A DNA stretch of 64,000 nucleotides from an uncultured Clostridia bacterium. GTDB lineage: Bacteria > Bacillota > Clostridia > Peptostreptococcales > Anaerovoracaceae. The stretch covers positions 212,056 through 276,055 of the forward strand of contig CAKQGQ010000001.1 in NCBI GenBank assembly GCA_934233735.1. The letters are read 5' to 3'. Position numbers and translations under genes: made by a program. The notes beneath the pieces were generated by a model that worked only from the letters and a program-made list of their open reading frames with translations, was not told where the DNA came from and searched no databases. Below are positions 27,055 through 36,057 of this stretch, in pieces; the stretch's first letter is position 1; each line of letters starts with the position of its first letter.

Positions 27055-27081
27055 AAAGGGAGAAGTGAAGGAGGTGCCAAA

Positions 27082-27435
27082 GTGGAAGTGATTTTTAACG
27101 TCTCGGGCAATGTTTTAATTGCAGAGTTGTTCGGTGAACTTGACCATCATGCGGCAGCGCAGATACGCGGAGACATCGATGCGGCCATGGAAAGCCATGC
27201 TGTGAAATATCTGGTTTTTGATTTCAGCAAGGTCAGGTATATGGACAGTTCGGGAATCGGTATGGTGCTCGGAAGGTATCGAAAAATGAATGAAACGGAC
27301 GGTGCGATTGCAATTGTTTCCTGTTCAGCGGCGGTGAGAAATATTCTGAATATGGCAGGGATTTTTTCGCTGATGGATTACATGGACACGAAAGAAGAAG
27401 CAATTTTGTATTTTAAGGGAAAGGAAGCATCGTGA
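27082..27435 (+). CDS. spoIIAA: Anti-sigma F factor antagonist SpoIIAA
   Basis: STAS-domain protein that frees sigma F by binding SpoIIAB. The 117-residue product has the phosphorylation motif MDSSGIG with Ser56/Ser57, target of SpoIIAB kinase. It starts with GTG at 27082, 7 bases after GGAGG. The stop shares a base with the spoIIAB start (TGATG). The three-gene order spoIIAA-spoIIAB-sigF identifies the forespore switch. Confidence 0.93.
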   Translation: MEVIFNVSGNVLIAELFGELDHHAAAQIRGDIDAAMESHAVKYLVFDFSKVRYMDSSGIGMVLGRYRKMNETDGAIAIVSCSAAVRNILNMAGIFSLMDYMDTKEEAILYFKGKEAS

Positions 27436-27878
27436 TGGAAAGATTATTCAAAGTACAGATGGAAGCGGATTTACGCAATCAGAGTCTGGCACGTTCGGTA
27501 GCGGCTGCCTATGCATCGGAGTTTGATCCTACGGTAGATGAATTGACAGAAATAAAGACAGCGGTTTCGGAGGCTTTCAGCAATGCAGTCATTCATGGCT
27601 ATCCCGAAGAAGAACAGCATGAGGGAATCGTCGAGATGGAATTTGCGACGGCGCCCGGGGCAACGCTGATTATCAAGGTAAAGGATACCGGAGTGGGAAT
27701 TGAGAACATAGCGCGCGCCATGGAGCCTCTGTTTACGACGGATACGGGAGACGAGCGTTCGGGAATGGGCTTTACGGTCATGGAAAGTTTTATGGATAAG
27801 ATAAAAGTCGATTCCAAACCCGGAAAAGGAACGACGGTTACCATGATTAAGAAGCTGGATACATACTATGAGTTTTGA
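27435..27878 (+). CDS. spoIIAB: Anti-sigma F factor / serine kinase SpoIIAB
   Basis: GHKL ATPase that holds sigma F inactive and phosphorylates SpoIIAA. The 147-residue product has the N-box SNAVIHGYP near residue 45, DTGVGI (G1) near 85 and the GMGFTVMES lid motif. ATG 27435 after AAGGAAG is preferred over GTG 27432. Its end overlaps the sigF start by 11 bases, enforcing coupled synthesis. Confidence 0.93.
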   Translation: MERLFKVQMEADLRNQSLARSVAAAYASEFDPTVDELTEIKTAVSEAFSNAVIHGYPEEEQHEGIVEMEFATAPGATLIIKVKDTGVGIENIARAMEPLFTTDTGDERSGMGFTVMESFMDKIKVDSKPGKGTTVTMIKKLDTYYEF

Positions 27879-28509
27879 TATGGAACAGCTCGCCGAAAAG
27901 CACGGCGGTCTGGTAAAATCAGTTGCACTGAAGCTTTCACGCGTGTACGGTGAGGATGCAGAGGATTTGATTCAAATCGGCTACATCGGTCTGATTAAGG
28001 CGGCGCAGCGCTTCGATGAGTCGCGGGGACTGGCATTTTCCACTTATGCGGTTCCGATGATTACAGGAGAAATCCGCTCACAGCTTCGTGACCACGGGGC
28101 AATCAAGGTCAGCAGGTCGCTGAAGGCGGATGCGTATGCGGTTCGCAAAGCTGAAAGCGACTTTATCGCAGGGTGCGGACGTTCGCCGAAAATTACGGAA
28201 CTTGCGGCAGCGGCAGGGATGTCAAAGGAGCGTGCTTGTGAGGCGCTTCAGGCGGCAGATGCAATGAAAAATTTCGAAGAATACGAGAAAGTAAGCCTTT
28301 GGACGGACAATGAAAATGCGGAAATCTCGCGGATTGACTTGAAAACGGGATTGTCGGCGCTGCAGCCGCGGCAAAGGCAGGTAATTGTGCTGCGCTATTT
28401 TAAGGATATGACGCAGCAGCAGGTCGCGAACCTTATGGGGATTTCGCAGGTTCAGGTCTGCCGTATCGAAAAAAATACACTGAAAGCATTACAAAAGTCG
28501 ATGACATAA
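27868..28509 (+). CDS. sigF: RNA polymerase sigma-F factor
   Basis: First forespore-specific sigma factor. The 213-residue product has region 2 (DLIQIGYIGLIKAAQRFD, FSTYAVPMITGEIRSQLRDHG, the latter typical of SigF/SigG) and region 4 with a helix-turn-helix at MTQQQVANLMGISQVQVCRIE. SigG is usually longer and not linked to spoIIA, so sigF is the firm choice. The start lies inside spoIIAB. A terminator overlaps the stop codon. Confidence 0.93.
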   Translation: MSFDMEQLAEKHGGLVKSVALKLSRVYGEDAEDLIQIGYIGLIKAAQRFDESRGLAFSTYAVPMITGEIRSQLRDHGAIKVSRSLKADAYAVRKAESDFIAGCGRSPKITELAAAAGMSKERACEALQAADAMKNFEEYEKVSLWTDNENAEISRIDLKTGLSALQPRQRQVIVLRYFKDMTQQQVANLMGISQVQVCRIEKNTLKALQKSMT

Positions 28510-28529
28510 GCAGAGTTTTCGACTTTTTT
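28493..28529 (+). terminator. Rho-independent terminator of the spoIIA operon
   Basis: AAAAGTCG (28493-28500) pairs with CGACTTTT (28520-28527), within a T-tract. The left arm forms the last sigF codons. Confidence 0.75.
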
Positions 28530-28602
28530 TGTCTTTCTTCTCTGTATTTGGTAAAGTTCCGATTAAAAAACATTATTTTCGCTGAAAATCGCAAAATATA
28601 CC

Positions 28603-28631
28603 TTGCAAGATTGTAAAAAAAGTGCTTTAAT
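28603..28631 (+). promoter_or_regulatory. Sigma-A promoter for bcd-etfBA
   Basis: TTGCAA (28603-28608), 17-base spacer, TTTAAT (28626-28631). It leaves a leader of about 100 bases before bcd, in which GACC and GGTC can pair over a loop (28681-28710 region). Confidence 0.6.
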
Positions 28632-28737
28632 AGTAGTGTATGTTGTTATGCTTTTAACATGGGCTAACAAGTCAAAAACAGACCCCTGCCTTATGCAAAA
28701 GGAAAGGTCGTTATTAATAATTTAAGGAGGCATTTAA

Positions 28738-29880
28738 ATGAACTTTCAACTGACGAAGGAACAAGAATTCGTAAGAAAAATGGTAAGAGAATTTGCCACT
28801 AACGAAGTTGAACCTTTAGCTGCTGACATCGATAAGGAACACAGATTCCCTGTTGAAACAGTAGAAAAAATGGCTAAGTATGGTTTACTGGGAATCCCAT
28901 TCCCTACACAGTACGGCGGAGCTGGCGGAGACCACATCTCCTATGCTATCACTGTAGAAGAGTTATCCAGAGTATGCGCATCCACAGGCGTTATCTGTTC
29001 CGCTCATACTTCATTGTGCTGCTGGCCAATCTTTAACTGGGGTAATGAAGATCAGAAGATGAAATATCTCCCTGATTTACTTTCCGGCAAGAAGCTTGGT
29101 GCTTTCGGCTTAACTGAACCTAACGCGGGTACAGACGCATCCGGACAGCAGACAAGAGCAGAACTCGTTGACGGAAAATGGATCCTCAACGGCGCTAAGG
29201 TATTCATCACAAACGGTGGATATGCAGATGTTTTCGTAGTAATGGCTATGACAGACAAGAAAAAAGGAAACCACGGAATTTCCGCATTCATCGTAGAAAA
29301 AGGCGATGAAGGATTCTCCATCGGTAAGACAGAAGATAAGATGGGTATCTGCGCATCTTCCACTACAGAACTTATTTTCCAGAACTGCGTAATTCCTGAA
29401 GACAGACTCCTGGGCCAGGTTGGCGACGGATTCAAGGTAGCTATGAGCACACTTGACGGCGGCCGTATCGGTATCGCTTCTCAGGCTTTAGGTATCGCTC
29501 AGGGCGCATTCGACGTAACAGTTGAATACATGCAGGCAAGAAAACAGTTCGGCAAGAAGCTTTCTCAGTTCCAGGCACTTCAGTTTGAAATGGCTGACCT
29601 TAAGACAAGAATCGAAGCTGCAAGACTTTTAGTTTACAGAGCTGCTGACATGAAGGACAAACACCTCAACTACGGCGAAGCTGCTGCAATGGCTAAATTA
29701 TATGCTGCTGAAACTGCAATGGCTGTAACAACTAAGTGCGTACAGTACCACGGCGGTTACGGATATACTAAGGATTATCCGGTTGAAAGAATGATGAGAG
29801 ACGCTAAGATTACTGAAATCTACGAAGGTACTTCCGAAGTTCAGAGAATGGTAATCGCTGGCAGAACTTTCAAGAAATAA
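28738..29880 (+). CDS. bcd: Short-chain acyl-CoA dehydrogenase (butyryl-CoA dehydrogenase type)
   Basis: FAD enzyme that reduces crotonyl-CoA to butyryl-CoA with electrons from EtfAB. The 380-residue product has FGLTEPNAGTDASG near residue 122, the FAD-side WILNGAKVFITNGG, QYHGGYGYTKDYPVERMMRD, and the catalytic glutamate in IYEGTSEVQRM near 364. A perfect AAGGAGG precedes ATG 28738. Codon choice in bcd, etfB and etfA visibly favours GCT, CTT and AAC compared with neighbours, consistent with high expression. Other acyl-CoA substrates are possible because thiolase, crotonase and Hbd genes are not in the window. Confidence 0.88.
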   Translation: MNFQLTKEQEFVRKMVREFATNEVEPLAADIDKEHRFPVETVEKMAKYGLLGIPFPTQYGGAGGDHISYAITVEELSRVCASTGVICSAHTSLCCWPIFNWGNEDQKMKYLPDLLSGKKLGAFGLTEPNAGTDASGQQTRAELVDGKWILNGAKVFITNGGYADVFVVMAMTDKKKGNHGISAFIVEKGDEGFSIGKTEDKMGICASSTTELIFQNCVIPEDRLLGQVGDGFKVAMSTLDGGRIGIASQALGIAQGAFDVTVEYMQARKQFGKKLSQFQALQFEMADLKTRIEAARLLVYRAADMKDKHLNYGEAAAMAKLYAAETAMAVTTKCVQYHGGYGYTKDYPVERMMRDAKITEIYEGTSEVQRMVIAGRTFKK

Positions 29881-29897
29881 GGTAGGAGGAGAAACAA

Positions 29898-30704
29898 ATG
29901 GCATTTAAGATTATCGTATGCGCAAAGCAAGTTCCTGATACAAATGTTATCAAAATTAACCCTAAAACAGGAACATTAATCAGAGACGGTGTTCCATCAA
30001 TCCTTAACCACGATGATAACAACGCTCTCGAAGAAGCATTAAAAATAAAAGACAAATATGAAGATGTAACTGTTACAGTTATCTCAATGGGACCTCCTCA
30101 GGCAACAGATCTTCTTTTCGAATGTATCGCAAAAGGTGCTGACGAAGGTATCCTCGTATCCGACAGAGCAGTTGGCGGTTCCGACACATGGGCTACTTCC
30201 AACACTCTTGAAGCTGCAATCAAGAAATGGGAAAAAGAAAACGGCCCTGCAGACTTAATCTTCGCAGGTCGTCAGGCTATCGACGGAGATACTGCTCAGG
30301 TAGGTCCGCAGATTGCTGAAAAGTTAGACCTTCCTCAGGTTACATATGTTGAGGAATTCAACATTGATGACAACCTTAAGGACATCACTGTTAAGAGACA
30401 GCTTGAAGACGGTTACGAATTAATCGCAATCAAAACTCCTTGCATGTTAACTGCTATCAAGGAATTAAATGACCCTAGATACATGAACATGAAGGGTATC
30501 TTCGGCGAAAAGGATATCAAAATCTGGAACGCGAAAGATATCGAAGTAGACCTCACTAAAGTAGGTCTTGAAGCTTCCCCGACAAACGTATTCAGATCAT
30601 TCACACCTGCTCCTAAGGCTCCTGGCCAGGTTATCGCAGGCGACTCTGAAAACGAACAGGCTAAGAACTTACTGATTCAGCTTAAGGGTAAGCATATCAT
30701 CTAA
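29898..30704 (+). CDS. etfB: Electron transfer flavoprotein beta subunit
   Basis: Forms the heterodimer with EtfA that feeds the dehydrogenase upstream. The 268-residue product begins IIVCAKQVPDTNVIKINP and carries the EtfB signatures NHDDNNALEEALKIKD and the loop GRQAIDGDTAQVGPQ. Several clostridial Bcd/EtfAB complexes bifurcate electrons from NADH to crotonyl-CoA and ferredoxin, and the beta subunit holds the bifurcating FAD in those. AGGAGGAG precedes ATG 29898. Confidence 0.92.
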   Translation: MAFKIIVCAKQVPDTNVIKINPKTGTLIRDGVPSILNHDDNNALEEALKIKDKYEDVTVTVISMGPPQATDLLFECIAKGADEGILVSDRAVGGSDTWATSNTLEAAIKKWEKENGPADLIFAGRQAIDGDTAQVGPQIAEKLDLPQVTYVEEFNIDDNLKDITVKRQLEDGYELIAIKTPCMLTAIKELNDPRYMNMKGIFGEKDIKIWNAKDIEVDLTKVGLEASPTNVFRSFTPAPKAPGQVIAGDSENEQAKNLLIQLKGKHII

Positions 30705-30722
30705 TAGGAGGAGGAAGATAAA

Positions 30723-32006
30723 ATGGCAATTAAAATTATAAATGATAAATGTAAAGGCTGTTCCCTCTGCGCTAAGGCTTGCCCGTTCGACGCTCTGAAG
30801 ATCGTAGACAGACTTGCAATCGTAGATGAAGGCAAATGTACAAACTGTAACGCTTGTATCGCAAAATGTAAATTTGATGCTATCGAAGCTGCTCCTGAAG
30901 CTGAAAAGGTTGACCTTTCCGCTTACAAACACATTTGGGTATTTGCAGAACAGAGACATGGAAAGATCCAGAACGTAGCACTTGAATTACTTGGCGAAGG
31001 TAAGAAGTTAGCAAAAGACATCAGCGAAGATACTCAGATCTGCGCAGTATTAATCGGTAACAACATCGACCACCTTGCTCAGGAATGTTTCGAATACGGT
31101 GCTGAAAAGGTTTACATGGTTCAGGATCCGTTACTTGAAAACTTCACAACTGATGGATACACTAAGGTTATGAAGCAGTTAATCGATGAATACAAGCCGG
31201 AAATCGTTCTTTACGGCGCAACTCACATCGGTCGTGACTTCGCACCTCGTATCGCAGCAAGATGCAACACCGGTCTTACTGCTGACTGTACTCACCTTGA
31301 TGTTAAGGTTTCCAAGTACATCGAATTCGCGAAAGCAAACACTACATTAGATACATCCACATTAGACCCTAACGATCCTTCCACAGGAATCAAGCAGACT
31401 CGTCCTGCATTCGGCGGTAACCTCATGGCTACTATCATCTGCCCTAAGACTAGACCGCAGATGTCCACAGTTCGTCCTGGCGTTATGCAGAAACAGGAAA
31501 GAGAAGTTGGAGCTAAGGGTGAAATCGTTAATGTTAAACCTGATATCAAGGCTTCTGACATCAGAATCGAAATCAAAGACATCGTTAAGTCCGCTAAGGA
31601 ATTAGTATCCTTAACAGACGCTAAGATCATCTGCTCCGGCGGTCGTGGTCTTGGTGATGCTTCCGGTTTTGAACTTATCAAGCAGTTTGCTGATAAGGTT
31701 GGCGGTGTTGTAGGTGCTTCCAGAGCAGCTGTAGACGCTGGCTGGATTGATCACTCCCACCAGGTTGGCCAGACAGGTACAACTGTTAAGCCTGAAATCT
31801 ACTTTGCTTGCGGTATTTCCGGAGCAATTCAGCACTTAGCTGGTATGCAGACTTCCAACTGCATCGTAGCGATCAACAAGGATCCGGATGCTCCTATCAT
31901 GGAAGTTGCTGACTACGCTATCGTAGGCGACCTTTACAAGGTAATCCCTGAAATCATGAAAGAATGGGATAACGCTGAAGCTCTTTACGACGCAACAACA
32001 AAATAA
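30723..32006 (+). CDS. etfA: Electron transfer flavoprotein alpha subunit with N-terminal two-cluster ferredoxin domain
   Basis: 427-residue EtfA carrying an extra ferredoxin domain at residues 1-60: Cys10, 13, 16, 20 and Cys39, 42, 45, 49 form two [4Fe-4S] sites. The usual EtfA body follows (HIWVFAEQRHGKIQ, VLYGATHIGRDFAPR, GGRGLGDASGFEL, SGAIQHLAGMQ with the FAD signature). Such fused EtfA chains are known from Acetobacterium caffeyl-CoA reductase (CarE) and lactate dehydrogenase (LctC), whereas standard butyryl-CoA EtfA lacks the domain. The extra clusters may carry electrons to or from soluble ferredoxin. TAGGAGGAGG precedes the ATG; a terminator follows. Confidence 0.92.
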   Translation: MAIKIINDKCKGCSLCAKACPFDALKIVDRLAIVDEGKCTNCNACIAKCKFDAIEAAPEAEKVDLSAYKHIWVFAEQRHGKIQNVALELLGEGKKLAKDISEDTQICAVLIGNNIDHLAQECFEYGAEKVYMVQDPLLENFTTDGYTKVMKQLIDEYKPEIVLYGATHIGRDFAPRIAARCNTGLTADCTHLDVKVSKYIEFAKANTTLDTSTLDPNDPSTGIKQTRPAFGGNLMATIICPKTRPQMSTVRPGVMQKQEREVGAKGEIVNVKPDIKASDIRIEIKDIVKSAKELVSLTDAKIICSGGRGLGDASGFELIKQFADKVGGVVGASRAAVDAGWIDHSHQVGQTGTTVKPEIYFACGISGAIQHLAGMQTSNCIVAINKDPDAPIMEVADYAIVGDLYKVIPEIMKEWDNAEALYDATTK

Positions 32007-32024
32007 AATTTCTATGATTTTATG

Positions 32025-32052
32025 AAAGCGGTCTCTTTGAGGCCGCTTTTTT
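32025..32052 (+). terminator. Rho-independent terminator after etfA
   Basis: AAAGCGG pairs with CCGCTTT across a short TC/GA-closed loop, followed by six T residues. Confidence 0.85.
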
Positions 32053-32196
32053 ATGCAGGAAATGAAGGTCTTGAATATGACATGCATAGATATACACTTT
32101 ATGCATGAAAATATACACGAATGCCCTGCAAATTGTGTCAAAAAACAATAATCAAGAAAAAAATAATATTTTTTTAATATTTTTTTGAAAAACCTA

Positions 32197-32225
32197 TTGC
32201 ATTTTTATTCATTATAGTGTATATT
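32197..32225 (+). promoter_or_regulatory. Sigma-A promoter for the amino-acid ABC transporter
   Basis: TTGCAT (32197-32202), 17-base spacer, TATATT (32220-32225) in an A+T-rich region. The predicted start of transcription near 32232 leaves a leader of about 110 bases holding a large hairpin. I see no gene between 32053 and 32341. Confidence 0.65.
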
Positions 32226-32262
32226 TAACCATGTTGTTAGAAAACAGCACGAAAATGCAGAT

Positions 32263-32305
32263 ACCCTTATTTGACAAGAACACGTTCATGTTTTTGCCAA
32301 ATAAG
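32263..32305 (+). other. Large perfect-arm hairpin in the leader of the ABC transporter
   Basis: CCCTTATTTG and CAAATAAGGG are exact inverted repeats (10 bp), continuing through CAA/TTG after one mismatch, with a loop that contains GAAC-AC-GTTC. No T-tract follows on this strand. It lies within the predicted 5' leader, 36 bases before the start codon, so an mRNA control element or protein-binding site is possible. Confidence 0.55.
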
Positions 32306-32341
32306 GGTAAGATAAAAAAATTTAGAAAGGACGAAGAAAAA

Positions 32342-33184
32342 ATGAAAAACTCAAAAACACTTAAGAAAATTTTAGCAGTATCACTTATTATGATTTTAAC
32401 ACTCTGCACGCTTACCGCTTGCGGTGGCAACGAGGCGAATACGGACAGTCAAGGCGATGAAATGACAACACTTGTATTCGGAACATCTGCAGACTATGCA
32501 CCATTTGAATTCATGTATCCGGATGAAAACGGTGAAATGGTTTACGGCGGTATCGATGTAGAGGTTGCACAGTACATCGCAGATTACATGGGCGTAGAAC
32601 TTCAGACGGAAAACATGTCCTTCAACAATCTGCTCACAGCACTCGGAAAAGGACAGTTTGACATCGTACTTGCAGATATCAAAGCAACAGACGAAAGAAA
32701 AGAAGCAGCTGACTTCTCTGACCCTTACTTGACAGAACCTGCTCCGCACTTCCTCGTTAAGAAGGAAAATGCAGACCAGTATAAGAGCTATGCTGATTTT
32801 GAAGGAAAGACAATCGGTGCTCAGACAGGAACAACGAAGCAGAAAATGGTCGAAGCAATTCCAAATGTAAACGCTGTTTCCCTTCAGAGCGTACTTGACC
32901 TCATCAAAGAACTTTCATACGGAAAGGTGGATGCAATCCTCGTAGATGGTTCCGTAGCACAGCAGTACCAAACAACCAATGACGATCTTGTAGCGATGAC
33001 ATTTGACGAGCTCGGCTCCTCCGCAGAGGTTTGCGTGGCGGTTGCAAAGGGCGACCCGAAGGGACTGCTTCCTAAGATTAACGAAGCGATTGCAAAGCTG
33101 ACGGAAGAAAACAAGATTGAAGAGTTCAAGGCAAATGCAGAAGCTCTTGCAGATGTAATGCAGGAAGTTACACCTGAGGAATAG
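32342..33184 (+). CDS. Polar amino-acid ABC transporter substrate-binding lipoprotein
   Basis: Captures an amino acid for the permease and ATPase encoded next. The 280-residue product has a signal peptide with lipobox LTAC (Cys about residue 24) and the family 3 solute-binding fold: FGTSADYAPFEF, GGIDVEVAQYIADYMG, DIVLADIKATDERKEAADFS, IGAQTGTTKQ. AAAGGACGAAG precedes ATG 32342; the longer frame upstream runs through the hairpin leader. Ligand class (polar, His/Arg/Cys/Gln) is inferred from the family. Confidence 0.9.
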   Translation: MKNSKTLKKILAVSLIMILTLCTLTACGGNEANTDSQGDEMTTLVFGTSADYAPFEFMYPDENGEMVYGGIDVEVAQYIADYMGVELQTENMSFNNLLTALGKGQFDIVLADIKATDERKEAADFSDPYLTEPAPHFLVKKENADQYKSYADFEGKTIGAQTGTTKQKMVEAIPNVNAVSLQSVLDLIKELSYGKVDAILVDGSVAQQYQTTNDDLVAMTFDELGSSAEVCVAVAKGDPKGLLPKINEAIAKLTEENKIEEFKANAEALADVMQEVTPEE

Positions 33185-33250
33185 ATGGCTGAATAATAAA
33201 AAAGCCTGTAGCTTATGAATAATTGCTGATTAGTGGAAAGGAATTTATCT

Positions 33251-33991
33251 ATGTTTTGGGATTGGTGGCAAAGTCTTTTTACAGACACACCCGCATATGC
33301 GTTTTTTAACTTTAAGTTTTTACCAAAGTATGGATATGCAGTGATTCAGGGTGTGGAATACACCCTGATTCTTTCTGTTGTATCTGTACTGCTGGCGGTG
33401 CTTCCGGCGCTGCTTTTAGCGACGATGAGACTCAGCAAAAACACACCGGTGCGGTGGCTTTCGGGGGCTTACATTGCGATCTTTCGTTCGACACCGATGC
33501 TGGTGCAGCTGATTATTATTTATTACGGCGTTTTTAACTATATTATCGTGCCGAAATTTCTGATTTTCGGATTTATTGATTCTACGCGATTTATTCCGGG
33601 TGTTGTAGCTTTGGCGCTGAACAGCTCTGCCTATGTTGCAGAAATCTTCCGTGCGGGTATTTTGGCGGTAGACAGCGGTCAGATGGAAGCGGCGCGTTCG
33701 CTCGGACTTTCGCAGTCGCAGAGCATGCGGCTTGTCATTCTGCCGCAGGCAATCAAGAATGTGCTTCCGGCGCTGGCAAACGAAGTGGTTACGATGATTA
33801 AGGAAAGCTCCATCTGTATGATGCTCGGTATGGGTGAAATCATGTTTACCGCGCAGACAATCGCCGGCGGTACCTATATTTCCGTAGGACCGTATATGCT
33901 GGCTGCATTTATCTACTTTATTATCAATTACCCGACATCGAAGGTGATTGAGCACATCGAAAGGAGGATGCGTCGTGGAGACAAACGCTAA
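33251..33991 (+). CDS. Polar amino-acid ABC transporter permease
   Basis: Inner-membrane channel of the importer. The 246-residue product has about five membrane segments and the family signature FRSTPMLVQLIIIYYG plus the ATPase-coupling EAARSLGLSQSQSMRLVILPQA-type loop (positions about 155-176). ATG 33251 follows AAAGGA; a GTG six codons earlier is less likely. Its end overlaps the ATPase gene by 17 bases. Confidence 0.9.
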   Translation: MFWDWWQSLFTDTPAYAFFNFKFLPKYGYAVIQGVEYTLILSVVSVLLAVLPALLLATMRLSKNTPVRWLSGAYIAIFRSTPMLVQLIIIYYGVFNYIIVPKFLIFGFIDSTRFIPGVVALALNSSAYVAEIFRAGILAVDSGQMEAARSLGLSQSQSMRLVILPQAIKNVLPALANEVVTMIKESSICMMLGMGEIMFTAQTIAGGTYISVGPYMLAAFIYFIINYPTSKVIEHIERRMRRGDKR

Positions 33992-34724
33992 CTGCATTAT
34001 CTCGGTCAAAGACCTGGTGAAAGAATACAACGGCGGCAAAGTCGTGGCTTTGAACCACTGCAATTTAGATATAAAAAAGGGTGAGGTTGTTGCGATTATC
34101 GGACCTTCCGGTTCCGGTAAATCGACGATGCTCAGAAGCCTCAATCTGCTGGAAGAACCGACTTCGGGAGAAATCGATTTCGAAGGTGTGAATTTAGCAT
34201 CGAAAGGTATTGATATTAATGTTCATCGTCAGAAGATGGGGATGGTATTCCAGCATTTCAACCTCTTTCCGCATAAAACAGTCATCGAAAATATCATGAT
34301 GGCGCCGGTGACACTTAAGCTTGCAAGTAAAGAGGAAGCCGAAGCGCAGGCGATGAAGCTTTTAGAGCGTGTAGGTCTTGCCGACAAAAAAGATGAATTT
34401 CCGAATATGCTTTCGGGCGGTCAAAAACAGCGTATTGCGATTGTGCGGGCGCTTGCGATGCAACCGGAAGTGATGCTTTTCGATGAGCCGACTTCGGCGC
34501 TCGACCCGGAAATGGTCGGAGAAGTGCTTGATGTTATGCGTGAGCTTGCGGACGAAGGCATGACGATGATCGTTGTAACACATGAAATGGGTTTTGCGAG
34601 GGAAGTTGCCGACCGCGTGATTTTCATGGCGGACGGTGCGATTGTTGAGGAAGGAACCCCATCTGAACTTTTTGATCATCCGAAGGAAGAAAGAACGAAG
34701 AATTTCCTGAATAAAGTCCTTTAG
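33975..34724 (+). CDS. Polar amino-acid ABC transporter ATP-binding protein
   Basis: Energises the importer. The 249-residue product has Walker A GPSGSGKST near residue 40, the Q-loop VFQHFNLFPH, signature LSGGQKQR near 145, Walker B MLFDEPTSALDPE and the switch histidine in THEMGFAREVADR, all typical of the GlnQ/HisP group. The start is GTG 33975, 7 bases after AAGGAGG; an upstream in-frame ATG inside the permease gene has no such site. Confidence 0.92.
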   Translation: METNANCIISVKDLVKEYNGGKVVALNHCNLDIKKGEVVAIIGPSGSGKSTMLRSLNLLEEPTSGEIDFEGVNLASKGIDINVHRQKMGMVFQHFNLFPHKTVIENIMMAPVTLKLASKEEAEAQAMKLLERVGLADKKDEFPNMLSGGQKQRIAIVRALAMQPEVMLFDEPTSALDPEMVGEVLDVMRELADEGMTMIVVTHEMGFAREVADRVIFMADGAIVEEGTPSELFDHPKEERTKNFLNKVL

Positions 34725-34789
34725 CTGCAAAGAACCGCAAGAGGTGTTCATATTTCGTTTAGATTAATGCCGAAAAACGGATTTTACCC

Positions 34790-34818
34790 TTGAAATTTTA
34801 TCGAAACATGTCTATAAT
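34790..34818 (+). promoter_or_regulatory. Sigma-A promoter for the antiporter gene
   Basis: TTGAAA (34790-34795), 17-base spacer, TATAAT (34813-34818), 55 bases upstream of the start codon. Confidence 0.7.
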
Positions 34819-34872
34819 AGTCAATTGTGATACCTGATATTGATCTTATTATTTACCGGAGGAATTGACAAA

Positions 34873-36027
34873 ATGGATAACTATGTTTTCTTTGTAAGCA
34901 TCGCCATTATCATGCTTACAACCAAGATTTTGGGAGACATGACCAATAAGGTTAATATGCCGCAGGTTGTAGGGGCGCTGCTCGCCGGAATTATCATCGG
35001 GCCATCGTGTCTGGGGCTGATTGAAGAGACTGATTTCATTGCGAAAACAGCAGAAATCGGCGTCGTGCTTCTAATGTTTACTGCGGGTTTGGACACAGAT
35101 ATGCAGCAGCTGAAAAAAAACAGCGTTGCATGTTTTGTTGTTGCATCAATTGGTGTGATTGTGCCGTTAATCGGCGGTACTGCTTGCTATTACTTTTATT
35201 TCGAGTCGGGTCAGACAAGCTATGACAGCATTTTAAAGGCTGTTTTCATCGGCGTTGTCCTTACTGCTACATCCGTTAGCATTACAGTTGAAGCACTCAG
35301 AGAGATGGGAAAACTCGACAGCAAGGTCGGCAATGCGATTTTAGGGGCAGCGGTAATTGACGATATTATGGGAATTATCGTTCTTACCATTGTTATAAGC
35401 CTCAAGGATGAAAGCGTTTCCATCGTGAGCATTTTACTTAAGATTCTGCTTTATGCCGCTTTGATGATTATGATTGCATATATATGCAAATCTTTCAAGG
35501 GAATTATAGATGCAAACAAAGGCAAGCGCAGAATTACGACCTATGTCGTGGCGGCATGTTTTATCGTTGCTTTTGCATCTGAAGAATATTTCGGAATTGC
35601 GGACATAACCGGTGCATATTTGCTTGGTTTGTTCCTTTCGCAACATGAAATCAAGCATGAAATCGCCAAAAAGGTTTCGTCGCCGTCCTACCTGTTCTTC
35701 TCGCCGATTTTCTTTGCGAGCGTAGGACTGAAGGTTTCGCTTGACGGCTTCAGCAACGAACTTCTGACTTTTTCACTGATTTTGCTTGTTGTTGCGATTT
35801 TAACGAAGATTATCGGTTGCGGTCTCGGGGCAAAGGTTTGCGGATTCACTGCTTCGGAAGCCATTCAAGTCGGCGTCGGCATGATCTCCCGAGGCGAAGT
35901 TGCGCTGATTGTCGCACAGAAGGGCTATGACATCGGTCTGATTGACGCGGATATGTTCCCACCGATTGTAATCGTGGTAATTGCGACTACTGTTATCACG
36001 CCGATTATTTTGAAAAAAATTATGTAG
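34873..36027 (+). CDS. CPA2 family cation/proton antiporter
   Basis: Integral membrane exchanger of the NapA/KefB group, with Na+ or K+ as likely counter-ion. The 384-residue product has about twelve membrane segments, LAGIIIGPSCLGL near residue 36, LMFTAGLDTDMQQL, and the GAAVIDDIMGIIVL core carrying the paired aspartates near residue 160. There is no C-terminal RCK (TrkA-N) domain, unlike KefB/C. ACCGGAGG precedes ATG 34873. It is a single-gene unit with its own promoter and terminator. Confidence 0.88.
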   Translation: MDNYVFFVSIAIIMLTTKILGDMTNKVNMPQVVGALLAGIIIGPSCLGLIEETDFIAKTAEIGVVLLMFTAGLDTDMQQLKKNSVACFVVASIGVIVPLIGGTACYYFYFESGQTSYDSILKAVFIGVVLTATSVSITVEALREMGKLDSKVGNAILGAAVIDDIMGIIVLTIVISLKDESVSIVSILLKILLYAALMIMIAYICKSFKGIIDANKGKRRITTYVVAACFIVAFASEEYFGIADITGAYLLGLFLSQHEIKHEIAKKVSSPSYLFFSPIFFASVGLKVSLDGFSNELLTFSLILLVVAILTKIIGCGLGAKVCGFTASEAIQVGVGMISRGEVALIVAQKGYDIGLIDADMFPPIVIVVIATTVITPIILKKIM

Positions 36028-36057
36028 AACTTTAGAATGTTTTGAGTTTTTCAGGCT

